DNA of 64,000 nt from Prionace glauca (Eukaryota; Chordata; Chondrichthyes; Carcharhiniformes; Carcharhinidae), in assembly GCA_037974335.1 (NCBI GenBank), contig CM075760.1, forward strand, positions 15,742,059-15,806,058, given 5' to 3'. The notes beneath the pieces were generated by a model. The model searched no databases and was not told the origin of the DNA. It worked only from the letters and a program-made list of their open reading frames with translations. The translations under genes and the position numbers were made by a program. This document shows, piece after piece, positions 1-9,624 of this stretch. Position 1 is the stretch's first letter. The number at the start of each line of letters is the position of its first letter.

Positions 1-65
1 GAGTAAGGGATAACGTTGAGGACTCCCTGGAAAGCTCTTTCCCAAATGTTAACTTTGTGTCACTA

Positions 66-240
66 CCAAGGAGCAGTACAGTGGCATAGTAGTTAGTACT
101 GCTGACTCACAGCATCAGAAACCTGGGTTCAGTTCCAGTTTTGGGTCACTGTCTGTGTTGAGTTTGTACATTCTCTCTGTGTCTGTACAGGTTTACTCCA
201 GATGCTCTACTTTCCCCTCTCACTCCGAAAGACGTGCTGG
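66..240 (+). repeat. tRNA-derived SINE (HE1-type), truncated
   Basis: The segment begins with a tRNA-like head (ggcatagtagttagtactgc, then a B-box-like ggttcagttcc) and continues into the body shared by the other SINE copies here (tgtgttgagtttgtacattctc, gaaagacgtgctgg). This resembles the HE1 SINE family of sharks and fishes. The 3' half is missing. The family name comes from recall of the consensus and was not searched. Confidence 0.6.
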
Positions 241-361
241 CTTAAAAAATGTATTCCAATTGTTGTGATAATGTACTTTTAAAAAAAAACATCGTAAGTC
301 TAAATGGCAATTCCTTCCATTGAATCATATCTAATTTTATTCTGTATTTCCTTCCTGACAG

Positions 362-1260
362 TGAACATAATCACAATTGTGACACTGACGAGCAGAAACT
401 GTGGTCTGTCCAAATGTGTCACTCGTTACCTCGTGGCCATGTCAGCGGGGGATCTGCTGGTCATTATCCTCGACCTGATATTGAGACACATTCCCATTGT
501 TTATCAGGAACACTTTTATTTTGTGCGCTCGCTCCCCGTGTGTAACATCCACGCTGTCCTGCTTTATGCAGCTACTGACTGTTCTGTCTGGTTCACCGTC
601 ACTTTCACCTTTGATCGATTTGTGGCCATTTGCTGCCCCAAGCTGAAAAGTAAATATTGCACTGAGAAATCAGCGGCTGTGGTTCTGGGAACAGTGACAG
701 TGCTGAGCTGTTTAAAGAACATTATCTGGTATTTTATGTTATTAAATACATATTGGCTGCGGAACCTCCCCTGGTTTTGTGATTTCACAGGTGATGTCGT
801 GGAATCTGTGGTCTGGGGAATAATCGAGTTCCTCCATTACATTCTAACCCCGTGTGTCCCATTCGTCCTGATTCTGCGGCTCAATGCCCTTACTGTCAGA
901 CACATTTTAGTGGGCAGTAGAGCCCGCAGGAGACTCCGGGCTCACAGCAGCGGGGAGAATCCCAGAGACTCAGAGATGAAGAGTCGAAGGAAATCCATCA
1001 TTTTGCTATTTGTTATTTCAGCCAATTTCATCATGTTATGGTCAACATTCATGGTTTATTCAGTATGGAATCGGATGTATGATTTGGGCTATCATTTGAC
1101 GTTAGATTTTTTTGTTATGGAATTGGGCTTCATGCTGCAACTCACAAGTTGCTGCACAAATACTGCTATATATGCAGTGACACAAACGCACTTCAGGCAG
1201 CAGCTAAAAATTCTACTGAAATATCCCCTTACTGCAATTTTTCAACTCAATACAGCCTGA
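362..1260 (+). CDS. GPR139-like class A GPCR, terminal exon (partial gene)
   Basis: This exon carries almost a whole rhodopsin-class receptor related to GPR139. The reading frame is open further upstream, but the exon should begin at 362, just after a pyrimidine-rich acceptor ending in ag at 360-361. There it continues as VNIITIVTLTSRNCGLS, which matches the exon 2 start of the second GPR139-like gene in this window. Visible features are TM2 (LLVIILDLIL), the TM3 end with FDRFVAICC in place of DRY, an ECL1/ECL2 cysteine pair (CNIHAV and WFCDF), a basic third loop (SRARRRLR), and NTAIYAV in TM7 instead of NPxxY. No internal stop is seen. The first exon, coding about 23 residues including the start of TM1, is not found in the first 300 bases and probably lies upstream of the window. 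The ligand is unknown; mammalian GPR139 responds to aromatic amino acids, but that should not be carried over to this divergent copy. Confidence 0.88.
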
Positions 1261-1317
1261 GGGGAAATGACAACAACAAGACCTCTGACTCTTCCTATTG
1301 GGCATTCAAACTGTAAA

Positions 1318-2070
1318 TCACCAAACAGCCTCACAGGCACAGAAAGAGTGACAGCTAGAGAGAGAGGACAATGTCAGCAACAGTGAGATTGATAGACAGA
1401 CAGTGGCAGAGGGAGGGAAAGGGACAAAGACTTGGAGAGCAACAGAATTTGAAAGAGTTTCAAACAGGTACAGGACCATAAACAGGGAGACAGACAGAAA
1501 GAAGAGAGACAAAGAGAGGGTCTCACAGAACGAGAAAGACAGAAATAGTGAGGAAAATGGCGAAGGAGATATACAGGGAATGAGAAAGTGAGACGGAGGA
1601 AGACAGATTGGAGTTTGTAATAAGAGAGGGAGAGGGAGACAGTGGTGGGTGGTGGGGGGGGGGGGGATACGGGAGGCAAAAAGTGAGGCGGGGGAAATAG
1701 CCAGAGACAGATAAAATCAGAGATATAGAGATATAGAGCAGGAACAAATGAGAAAGAGTGAGACAGAAAAAGCACAATGGACAAAGCAGAACCAAAAGTC
1801 AGAGCAAGGTAGGGAGAGAGGGGGGCAGACAGACAAATAAGTAAAACAGGGACAGGGAGTAGGAGAAGGAGAGTGACACTGAGGAGGGGGGGAGGTGGCA
1901 GGAGAGACACAGGAAGACGGGAGAGTGGGGGGGGGGGGGGGATGTGGAGAGACAGCAAAAGACTGGGAGAAACATCGAGAGAGACAGAAGCATAGAGAAA
2001 CACAGAGAAAGAGTGACAGAGAGAGAGAGAGACAAGAAACATAGAAAGAGGTAGAGAAATATATTTAAGG
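1318..2070. repeat. Purine-rich simple sequence (GAGACAGA-type)
   Basis: About 750 bases are almost purely purine on the plus strand, built from degenerate gagaca and gagagaga units with G-runs near 1655-1667 and 1928-1941. Several long open frames cross it on both strands, but their products are low-complexity Ser/Leu/Pro or Arg/Glu runs with no domain. It is treated as non-coding. Confidence 0.85.
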
Positions 2071-2269
2071 ACTTGAATGATAATCATCAGGTGGAGCTTT
2101 GGAAGATGAGCTCCCTGATTGAGGCAGTTAATGCTGTCCAATCCGGGAGCCCTGCAGACATGCATAGTATGGTGTGTCTGGGTTACCGGAATTCAGGATG
2201 TGTACACTCAGGTGTGGATGTGATGGACTGTAGGTTTTATCACTTGAGTATTAATGCAAGAATTCAGCT

Positions 2270-2720
2270 AATGTTCTGGGCACATGGATTCCGATCACAT
2301 CACTGCAGATGGTGGAACTTGAGTAAATATATCTGGAGTTTAGAATTCGTTAGTGACCATAAAAACATTGTCCATTTTCAGAAAGACCCATCTGGTTTAT
2401 CGATGTCATGATGTGGATATGCCGGCGTTGGACTGGGGTAAACACAGTAAAATTCTAACAACACCAGGTTTAAGTCCAACCGATTTATTTGATAGTAAAT
2501 TCACTAGCTTTCGAGGTTACCCTCTTTGTCACCAGAACTCTCCACTCACCTGACGAAGAGGGTAACCTCGAAAGCTAGTGAATTTACTACCAAATAAATC
2601 GGTTGGACTTAAACCTGGTGTTGTCAGACTTTTTACTGTGTTTATCAATGTCCCAGGGAAGGGCCACAGCAATGTGGTTGACACTTCATTGCCCTCTGAA
2701 CATGGGCAACTAGGCAGCAG
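2270..2720 (+). repeat. tRNA-derived SINE split by a foldback element
   Basis: The left part (cgatcacatcactgcagatg ... aaagacccatctggtttatc) and right part (agggaagggccacagcaatg, tggttgacacttcattgccc) belong to one SINE whose fuller copy lies at 50020-50345. The foldback element at 2403-2647 separates the two halves. Part of the SINE body downstream of the insertion is missing. Confidence 0.6.
2403..2647. mobile_element. Foldback (MITE-like) element with long inverted arms
   Basis: Two arms of 76 bp (2455-2530 and 2552-2627) are nearly perfect reverse complements, with about three mismatches, around a 21-base loop. The pairing extends outward with small gaps to about 2439 and 2645. The left end has the gccggcgttggactgggg motif. 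A related fragment occurs at 51835-51965. No protein is encoded, so it would be non-autonomous. A similar tttatc-atgtc string at both junctions suggests a target duplication, although one side overlaps the arm end. Confidence 0.7.
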
Positions 2721-2959
2721 AGTTGCAAAGGAAGATGGCTTGAGTTGGCTACAATTAACAGACACTGGTCACATCCCCAGTGGAAGAGACGGTAATCATG
2801 TACTTTTTCAAAACTCTCCCAGTGGCAGCCAATAATATTTGGCTTTGGATACAAAATTACCCAGTCCTGAATAAACTGAAGTAGTGAGTGCCGATGGGGG
2901 AAACCAAAAGGCCGTTACAGCCTGAATTGTGCCCATATTGGAGTGGCAGAGGACAGTTG

Positions 2960-4226
2960 ACTGTGAAAGATGGCACACGCCGATGGGGTTCAAGACAGTC
3001 ATCCTGAGCCAAGGTTCACCATCCCATCTTCGCGGTACTCGTGGCCACCCAGGAGTGACAAACTGAATAACCTCCAAATTGCCGTGACTGTGGCCAGGTA
3101 TGATTACAGGGATTTGATCGTGGGTCAGTGTTGGCAATGTCAACAAGGGACGAATGTCACCAGTCACTATTCTTCATACTCGGGAATGGCTGGAACGGCC
3201 GTAGACGTGGCTGCACATGGTCAGTGCCGGACCGTTCATGGGGCCTATGTTCCTGATAATGGGAGATGCTGATTCACAATGGATGGCCATACAGAGAGTG
3301 AGTTCATCAAACACAAGGACAAGAGTGGAGAAACCTTACTCCTCTTTCTTGACACCGCGGATCCCGCAGATGTTGGTTTCTGAAAATGGTCCACCCTTCA
3401 TGAGCCAAGAATTTGTGCATTGCATGAAGTTGAACAGGATTTAACACTTTAGGACAGTGTCCATATTCCCCATCATCCAACGGCCTGGCAGAAAGAGCGG
3501 CCCAAACAGTAAAAACAGGTTCAAAAAACTATCCCACAGCCTCCTTTGACACCAAACTATCCAGATTGCTCTTCAATTACAGGACAACATTCCCCCAATC
3601 ACCACTCCCCTCCCCTCTTCAACAAATGGAATAGCCCTAGCAGAGTTGCTCATGATCATTCTTCCCAAAGTTAAGTCTGATCCTCCGAGGGCGGGAGCTG
3701 ACACCCAGAGCCGTTTCCATCAACTGGGACAGGCTGTTAAAGGCAATTGTTAGGCTATTAGTTAAGAATCATGGCAATGGATACGCTGGTTATGAGACAC
3801 GTTCAGGTCAGGAACAGGGCCAGATTCCTATCAAGTCCGCTTGGGAGATACCATCCTATGGGAATGTTTCAAACATCTACAAACCGTGAAACCCCAAGAC
3901 ATGCAGGGAAAATCAATTCCCGGCACACCCCGAACTTTCAGATACTTTCAGAATTCCAGATACTCCGGCTCCTGCTCTCCATCTCCACCAGTGAGAAACT
4001 GGGAGTCTGAAATGGACAGGGCGGGTTTAGCCTCTCGGCCACATTGTCTCCCAATAAAGGGAACTCGGGCCACAACGCTCATGGTGGAAGAGGCGAGCTC
4101 CGGTCTGCTGAACCCCACTCACTTCCGAGGCTGAGAAGGAGGAACCAGACCCAGCAGTGAAATTTCAAAGAAAGGCTTCCAAGCCGGTCAGCCCTCGGCG
4201 GTTACTCAGACCGAGAGGGGGAGGGG
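2960..4226 (+). mobile_element. Ty3/gypsy LTR retrotransposon relic (integrase region)
   Basis: The plus strand carries recognisable pieces of a Ty3/gypsy integrase core, such as LVSENGPPFMSQEF and a downstream stretch reading like the conserved HPSNGLAERA-type segment. Gag, protease and reverse transcriptase are not seen. The copy is clearly broken, with several breaks, and looks old. A purine-rich tract just before 4227 would suit a polypurine tract ahead of a 3' LTR. Confidence 0.7.
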
Positions 4227-4472
4227 TGTCATAACTTAAAATTGATTAATGAGTTGGGCATAACCAAGTATGAACTTAGGAACGGAAGCCTGTGAAATCT
4301 GCCTATTGAGGGATCTCCACAGACTGTAAGTTGCAGAGACTGAAACGCTGAGAGTTGTGGTAAGTGTGGGAGTTTAGGGAAGTGGGTGGAGAGGTGTAGC
4401 TGTGTCTTGTATCCCTTACTACCCCATCCATATTGCCATGTCCAGTTGGGTAGGTGTCTATCAGGTATTACA
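4227..4472 (+). repeat. Candidate 3' LTR of the Ty3/gypsy relic
   Basis: The stretch starts with TG (tgtcataactt) directly after a purine-rich tract and could end with CA at 4472, about 246 bp. No matching 5' LTR lies in the window, so this is inferred from position and the terminal dinucleotides only. Confidence 0.35.
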
Positions 4473-4639
4473 TTTCAGGAAGTGACGTGGGACAAACAGA
4501 AGCAGCTGATTCGTGAGTCAGTCCTTGGAAGGAAAACGGAGGAAATTTTCTGAGTAGCTCCTACTGATGTCATAATTTCAGGACGGATTCCTCATGTTGT
4601 TAATGTTCTCGGTACGAATCCGCTCACTGCAGCTGATGG

Positions 4640-4762
4640 AATTTGAATTAAATAAAAATTGTCTGGAAATAAAAATCTACTGATGACCCCAAAACCATAT
4701 TTGATTGTCGAAAGGACCAATTTCTTTCACTGATGTCCTTTAGGGAAGGAAATCTACCAGGG
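4640..4762 (+). repeat. SINE fragment (same family as 50020-50345)
   Basis: The segment contains attaaataaaaattgtctgg and ctttagggaaggaaatctac, matching the middle of the SINE copies at 2270 and 50020. Head and tail are missing. The rest of 4473-4818 shows nothing recognisable. Confidence 0.5.
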
Positions 4763-4818
4763 AGAGGGGAATAAAGCAAAGGTGAATTAGCTAAAGTGGA
4801 ACTAGAGAACAGGGCCAG

Positions 4819-5456
4819 TAAGAACATAAGAACATAAGAAATAGGAGCAGGAGTAGGCCATCTGGCCCTTCGAGCCTGCCCCGCCATTCAATAAGATCAT
4901 GGCTGATCTGTCGTGACTCAGCTCCACCTTCCCGCCCTCTCCCCATAACCCTTAATCCCTTCTCTTATCAAAAACCCATCAACCCGTTTCTTAAAAATAT
5001 TTAGCGAGGCAGCCTCCACCACTTCAACGGGCAGAGAATTCCAGAGATTCACCACCCTTTGAGTGAAGAAGTTCCTCCTCAACTCTGTTCTAAACCGCCC
5101 CCCCTTTATCTTGAGGCTGTGCCCCCTAGTCCTACTGTCTTTTTTGAGCGGGAACAGTCTCTCCACCTCTATCCTATCCATCCCATTCATCATCTTATAC
5201 GTCTCAATGAGATCTCCCCTCATTCTTCTAAACTCTAACGAGTACAAGCCTAGTTTATTCAGCCTCTCCTCATAGCTCAATCCCCTCAACTCCGGTATCA
5301 GCCGAGTAAACCTCCTCTGCACTCCCTCCAGGGCCAAAACATCCTTGCGCAGGTGCGGCGCCCAAAACTGCACACAGTACTCCAGCTGCGGCCTCACCAA
5401 TGCCCTATACAGCTGCAGCAAGACCTCCCTACTTTTATATTCAATCCCCTTCGCTA
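4819..5456 (-). mobile_element. CR1-type LINE, 5'-truncated 3' end
   Basis: On the minus strand an open frame of 167 residues (4918-5421) encodes the C-terminal end of a CR1-type ORF2, with LEYCVQFWAPHLRKDVL, YEERLNKLGLYSLEFRRMRG and FFTQRVVNLWNSLP. A short 3' UTR follows and then TTCTTATG octamer repeats, the kind of tail CR1 elements use. The protein is identical over this stretch to the C-terminus of the copy at 9952-11432, so the insertion is recent. It is truncated at the 5' side near 5456. Confidence 0.88.
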
Positions 5457-5479
5457 TGAAGTAAAACTCAGAGAAAGAA

Positions 5480-6795
5480 CAGAAATAGTGTGGCTCCTAA
5501 TTAAAGCGGGCCCGGCAGGCTGAAGTGCATTTGTTTCAATACAAGAAGTGTAACAGGTAAGGCTGATGGACTTGGAGCTTGGATTCGTTCTTGGAACTGT
5601 GATGTTGCTGCTATTACAGAGACTTGGTTAAGGAAAGGAGAGGAATTACAGCTTAACGTACAAGGATGCCGATTATTCAAGCAGGATAGAAAGTGATGTT
5701 ACAGGGGAGGGACATTTTCAAGACTGGGAAGGAGAATATTGCGCCGTACTGCAGGAGGAATGCACCCAATGTACTTCGCATGGCTTATACAGCGAGGCAG
5801 TATAGGTAGAGTGCGGGAATAGGAAGGGTGTACTCACAAGATTCTGCATTTTCTATTGGCCTCCCAACAACTAGCGGGAGATTGAGAAAGAGATATGAAT
5901 GAGAATTTGGCAAGATGCAAAAGTAACAGGGTTGTTGTGGTGGGAGAGTTAACTTCCTCAAAATTGACAGGGACTCATTTTGTGCTAAGTGTGTGGATGG
6001 GGCAGAGTTTGTAAGGAGCATCCAGGAGGGCTTCCCAAAACATTATATAGATAGTCCAACTAGGGAAGCGGCTGAACTGGACCTGGAAATAGGGAATCAG
6101 CCTGGACAGGTGGTCGACATTTCAGTGGGGGAGCAGTTGGGGAACAGAGAGCACAACTCAGTAAGTGTTAAGGTCCGGACAGAGAAAGGTAAGTGTAATA
6201 CTCAAGTAAAGACACTAAACTAGCGGATGACTAATTATAACAATATTAGGCAGAAACGGAAGAATGTTAATTGGGGCAAATATTTGAGGACAAATCAACA
6301 TCTGGCACATGGGAGGCTTTCAAGTTCAAGTTGATAGGAATTCCGGACTGGCACATTCCAATGAGAATGAAGGGTAGGTATGGCAAATTTCGGGAACATT
6401 GTAAAATGAGAGAAATTATGAGCCTCGTCAAAGTGGAAAAAAAATATTTTTTCTAGTCTTTGAAGACAGAAAACAATTATGAAATACAAGGAAAGTAAAA
6501 CGAAACTTAAGCAAAGTATAAAGAGGGCGAAAAGGGGTCACGAGAATTAATTTGCCGCAAGATGGAAGAAAATCCGAAGGCGTTTTACACATATATAAAG
6601 GGCAAATGTTTAGCCAGTGAGGGGGTTGGCACACCCGAGGACAAGTGGGGGATTCTATGCGCGGATCCAGGGAAATGACGAGGTATTGAATACTTCACAT
6701 CAGTATTCACTAAAGAGAAGTACTTCGTGCATGATGAGTCTGGGAAAGGATGCACAGATAGTTTGAGTCATGTTGAGATCAAAAAGGAGGAGATA
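5480..6795 (+). mobile_element. Degraded CR1-type LINE (endonuclease to early RT)
   Basis: The plus strand shows the order expected of a CR1 ORF2. First is an APE endonuclease start near 5560-5690 (ITETWLRKGEELQLNVQG). Its end lies near 5993-6223 (FVRSIQEGFPKHYIDSPTRE, then EHNSVSVKV). The early RT linker is near 6540-6720. Many frameshifts and stops separate the pieces, so it is an old copy. It meets the minus-strand LINE tail to tail at about 6795. Confidence 0.72.
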
Positions 6796-6799
6796 TTGC

Positions 6800-9295
6800 C
6801 CTAAATCTCCTCTGCACCCTCTCCAAAGCCTCTACATCCTTACTGTAATGTGGGGACCAGAACTGTACACAAAACTCCAAGTGTGGCCGCACCAGAGTTG
6901 TGTACAGTTGCATCATGACGCTGCGACTCCTAAATTAAATCCCCCTACCAATAAACGCCAAGACACCGTGTGCCTTCTTAACAACCTTATCTACTTGATT
7001 CCCAACTTTCAGGGATCTATGTACACATACACCTAGATCCCTCTGCTCCTCCACACTATTCAAAGTCCTCCCGTTAGCCCTATACTCAACACATCTGTTA
7101 TTCCTACCGAAATGAATTACCTCACACTTCTCCACATTAAACTCCATCCGCCACCTCACAGCCCAGCTCTGCAACCTTTCTAAGTCACCCTGCAAACTAT
7201 GACACCCTTCCTGACAATCTACCACACCTCCGACTTTGGTGTCATCAGCAAACTTACTAATCCACCCAACTATACCCTCATCCAGATCATTAATAAAAAT
7301 TACAAACAGCAGTGGCCCCAAAACAGATCCCTGAGGCACACCACTCGTAACCGAACTCCATGACGAATATTACCATCAACCACCACCCTCTGTCTCCTAT
7401 CTGCTAGCCAATTCCTGATCCAATTACCTAGATCACCCCCAATCCCATACATCTGCATTTTCTGCAGAAGCCTACCATAGTGAACCTTATCAAACGCCTT
7501 GCTAAAATCCATATACACCACATCAACTGCCTTACCCCTATCCACCTCTTTGGTCACTTTCTGAAAGAACTCGATAAGTTTAGTAAGGGATTACCTACCC
7601 GCTACAAAACCATGCTGACTGTCTCTAATCAACTCATTACTCTCCAAATAACTATAAATCCTGTCTCTAATAATCCTTTCCAAAACCTTACCCACCACAG
7701 AAGTAAGACTCATCGGTCTATAATTCCCAGGGAAGTCCCTTCTCCCCTTCTTAAACAATGGGACAACATTTGCTGTCCTCCAATCTTCCGGTCCTATACC
7801 AGAGACCAACGACGACCTGAAGATCAGAGCCAGAGGCTTCGCAATCACCCCTCTTGCCTCCCAAAGAATCCTAGGGTAAATCCCATCCGGACCAGGGGAC
7901 TTATCTATTTTCAAATCCTCTAAAATATCCAGCACATCCCCCGTATCAACTGCAATATTATCTATTTTACACCCCTGCACCCCAGTGTCCTCCTCAGCTA
8001 CATTCATGTCCCCTTGCGTGAACACCGAAGAGAAATATTGGTTCAACGCCTCTCCAATCTCCTCCGGTTCCACACACAACTTCCCTCTACTGTCTGTAAC
8101 TGGCCCTAATCTTGCCCTAACCAACCTTCTGTTCTTGACATACCTGTAAAATGCCTTGGGGTTCTCCTTAATCCTATCAGCCAAAGTTATCTCATGTCCT
8201 CTTTTAGCCCTTCTTAACTCCCTCTTCAACTCCCTCCTAGCCAATCTAAAACTTTCTAATGCACTACCTGAGCCCTCAAGCCTCATCCGAACATAAGCCT
8301 CCTTTTTCTTCCTCACCAACGAATCAACTTTTTTAGTGCACCTCGGTTCCCTGGGCCTACCAAATCCTCCCTGCCTGACAGGGATATACCTATCACAGAC
8401 CCGCAATAGTGCTCCTTGAAACATCTCCACATCTCGGATGTTCCCAGTCCCTGTAATCTCCTAGTCCAACCAATGCTTCCTAATTCTCTTCTAATAGCCT
8501 CATAATTACCCTTCCCCCAGCTGAAACTACTGACCCGAGGTTCATGCCTATCCCTTTCCATCACTAAGGTAAACGTAATCGAATTGTGGTCACTATCCCC
8601 AAAATGCACACCAACTTCCAAGTCTAGCACCTGGTCTGGCTCATTACCCAGCACCAAATCCAATATAGCCGCACCTCTAGTCGGGCTATCTACATACTGA
8701 GTCAAAAAACCTTCCTGCACACTTTGAACAAAAACTCACCCCTCTAACGAGCTAGAGCTATAGCAATTCCAATCAACATGAGTAAAGTTAAAGTCCCCCA
8801 TAACAATTACCCTATTACTTTCACTCCTAACAAGGATCGTCTCCGCAATCCTTTCCTCAACCTCACTAGAACTTTTTGGAGGTCTATAAAAGACTCCCAA
8901 CAGGGTGACCTCTCCTCTCCTAGTTCTAATCTCCGCACATACTACCTCAACAGACAAGTCCTCATCAAAGTTCCTCTCTGACACTGAGATATAGTCCTTG
9001 ACCAATAATGCTACCCCACCCCTCCCTTCTACCTCCTTCTCTACTCCGACTAAAGCATTTGTACCCCGGGACCTGCAACATCCATTCCTGACCCTGCTCT
9101 ATCCAAGTCTCTGAAATGGCCACAACATCGAAGTCCCAGGTACTGGTCCACGCTGCAAGTTCATCCACCTTATTGCGAATACTCCTCGCATTAAAGTATA
9201 CGCATTTCAAACCCTGCTCCGCCCCTCCCCCACAATGCCGTGCATTGCAGTCCCCATCTATGCCCCCTTCAGACCCTTTTCTTCCGAGTCAGCCC
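6800..9295 (-). mobile_element. CR1-type LINE, long copy with endonuclease and RT, frameshifted
   Basis: Read on the minus strand, the element starts near 9295 with an APE endonuclease (YFNARSIRNKVDELAAW, VVAISETWI, VIVMGDFNFTHVDWN, SDHNSITF). It continues through the linker into reverse transcriptase (DKSPGPDGIYPRIL, NYRPMSLTSVVGKVLERII, YMDFSKAFDKVHYG, PQGSVLGPLLF) and the catalytic box FADDTK near 7265. Frames change near 8720, 8400, 7560 and 7330, so ORF2 is broken by at least four frameshifts or stops. The C-terminal thumb and 3' UTR are absent because the 3' end stops at the junction near 6800. It is a subfamily distinct from the young copies at 9952 and 36895. Confidence 0.85.
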
Positions 9296-9585
9296 GAGAT
9301 TACTACCTACTGGTCACAAAGAACCAGAGACACAGACGGAAGTGGGGCGAAAACATCCTGAGGGCAGAGAACAAATTACTAAATTACAACGGGCATCTTC
9401 AAATCTGACTCTGTGCTGATCTGTTTGTCGGATTGAAATCGACAATGTGTTTGTGAAGTTGCTCCTGGGAACAATTTCATTTGAAGTTGCTTTGGTTTCC
9501 TTTCTCTGTGCATTGTGGCAACATCGACCGCGATTTTACACAAGCGACAACAGACAGCAGCTGCATTCTGCACTAAAAAGAAGAA
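9296..9585. other. Spacer with no recognised feature
   Basis: This stretch lies between the LINE and the RSS of the V gene. Short open frames cross it, but none shows a domain, and nothing else is recognised. Confidence 0.5.
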
Positions 9586-9624
9586 CAGTTTTGTACAGGG
9601 CTGAGCTTGTTTTCTGTCACTGTG
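9586..9624 (-). promoter_or_regulatory. Recombination signal sequence, 23-bp spacer (TCR V)
   Basis: In the minus orientation the V exon is followed at once by heptamer CACAGTG (9618-9624), a spacer of exactly 23 bases (9595-9617) and nonamer ACAAAACTG (9586-9594). The heptamer is consensus and the nonamer keeps its A-rich core. A 23-spacer on the 3' side of V fits TCR alpha/delta V segments. Confidence 0.85.

Noticed and set aside
1374-2165. 263-codon minus-strand frame
   Set aside because: It runs across purine-rich simple sequence and encodes only Leu/Ser/Pro runs.
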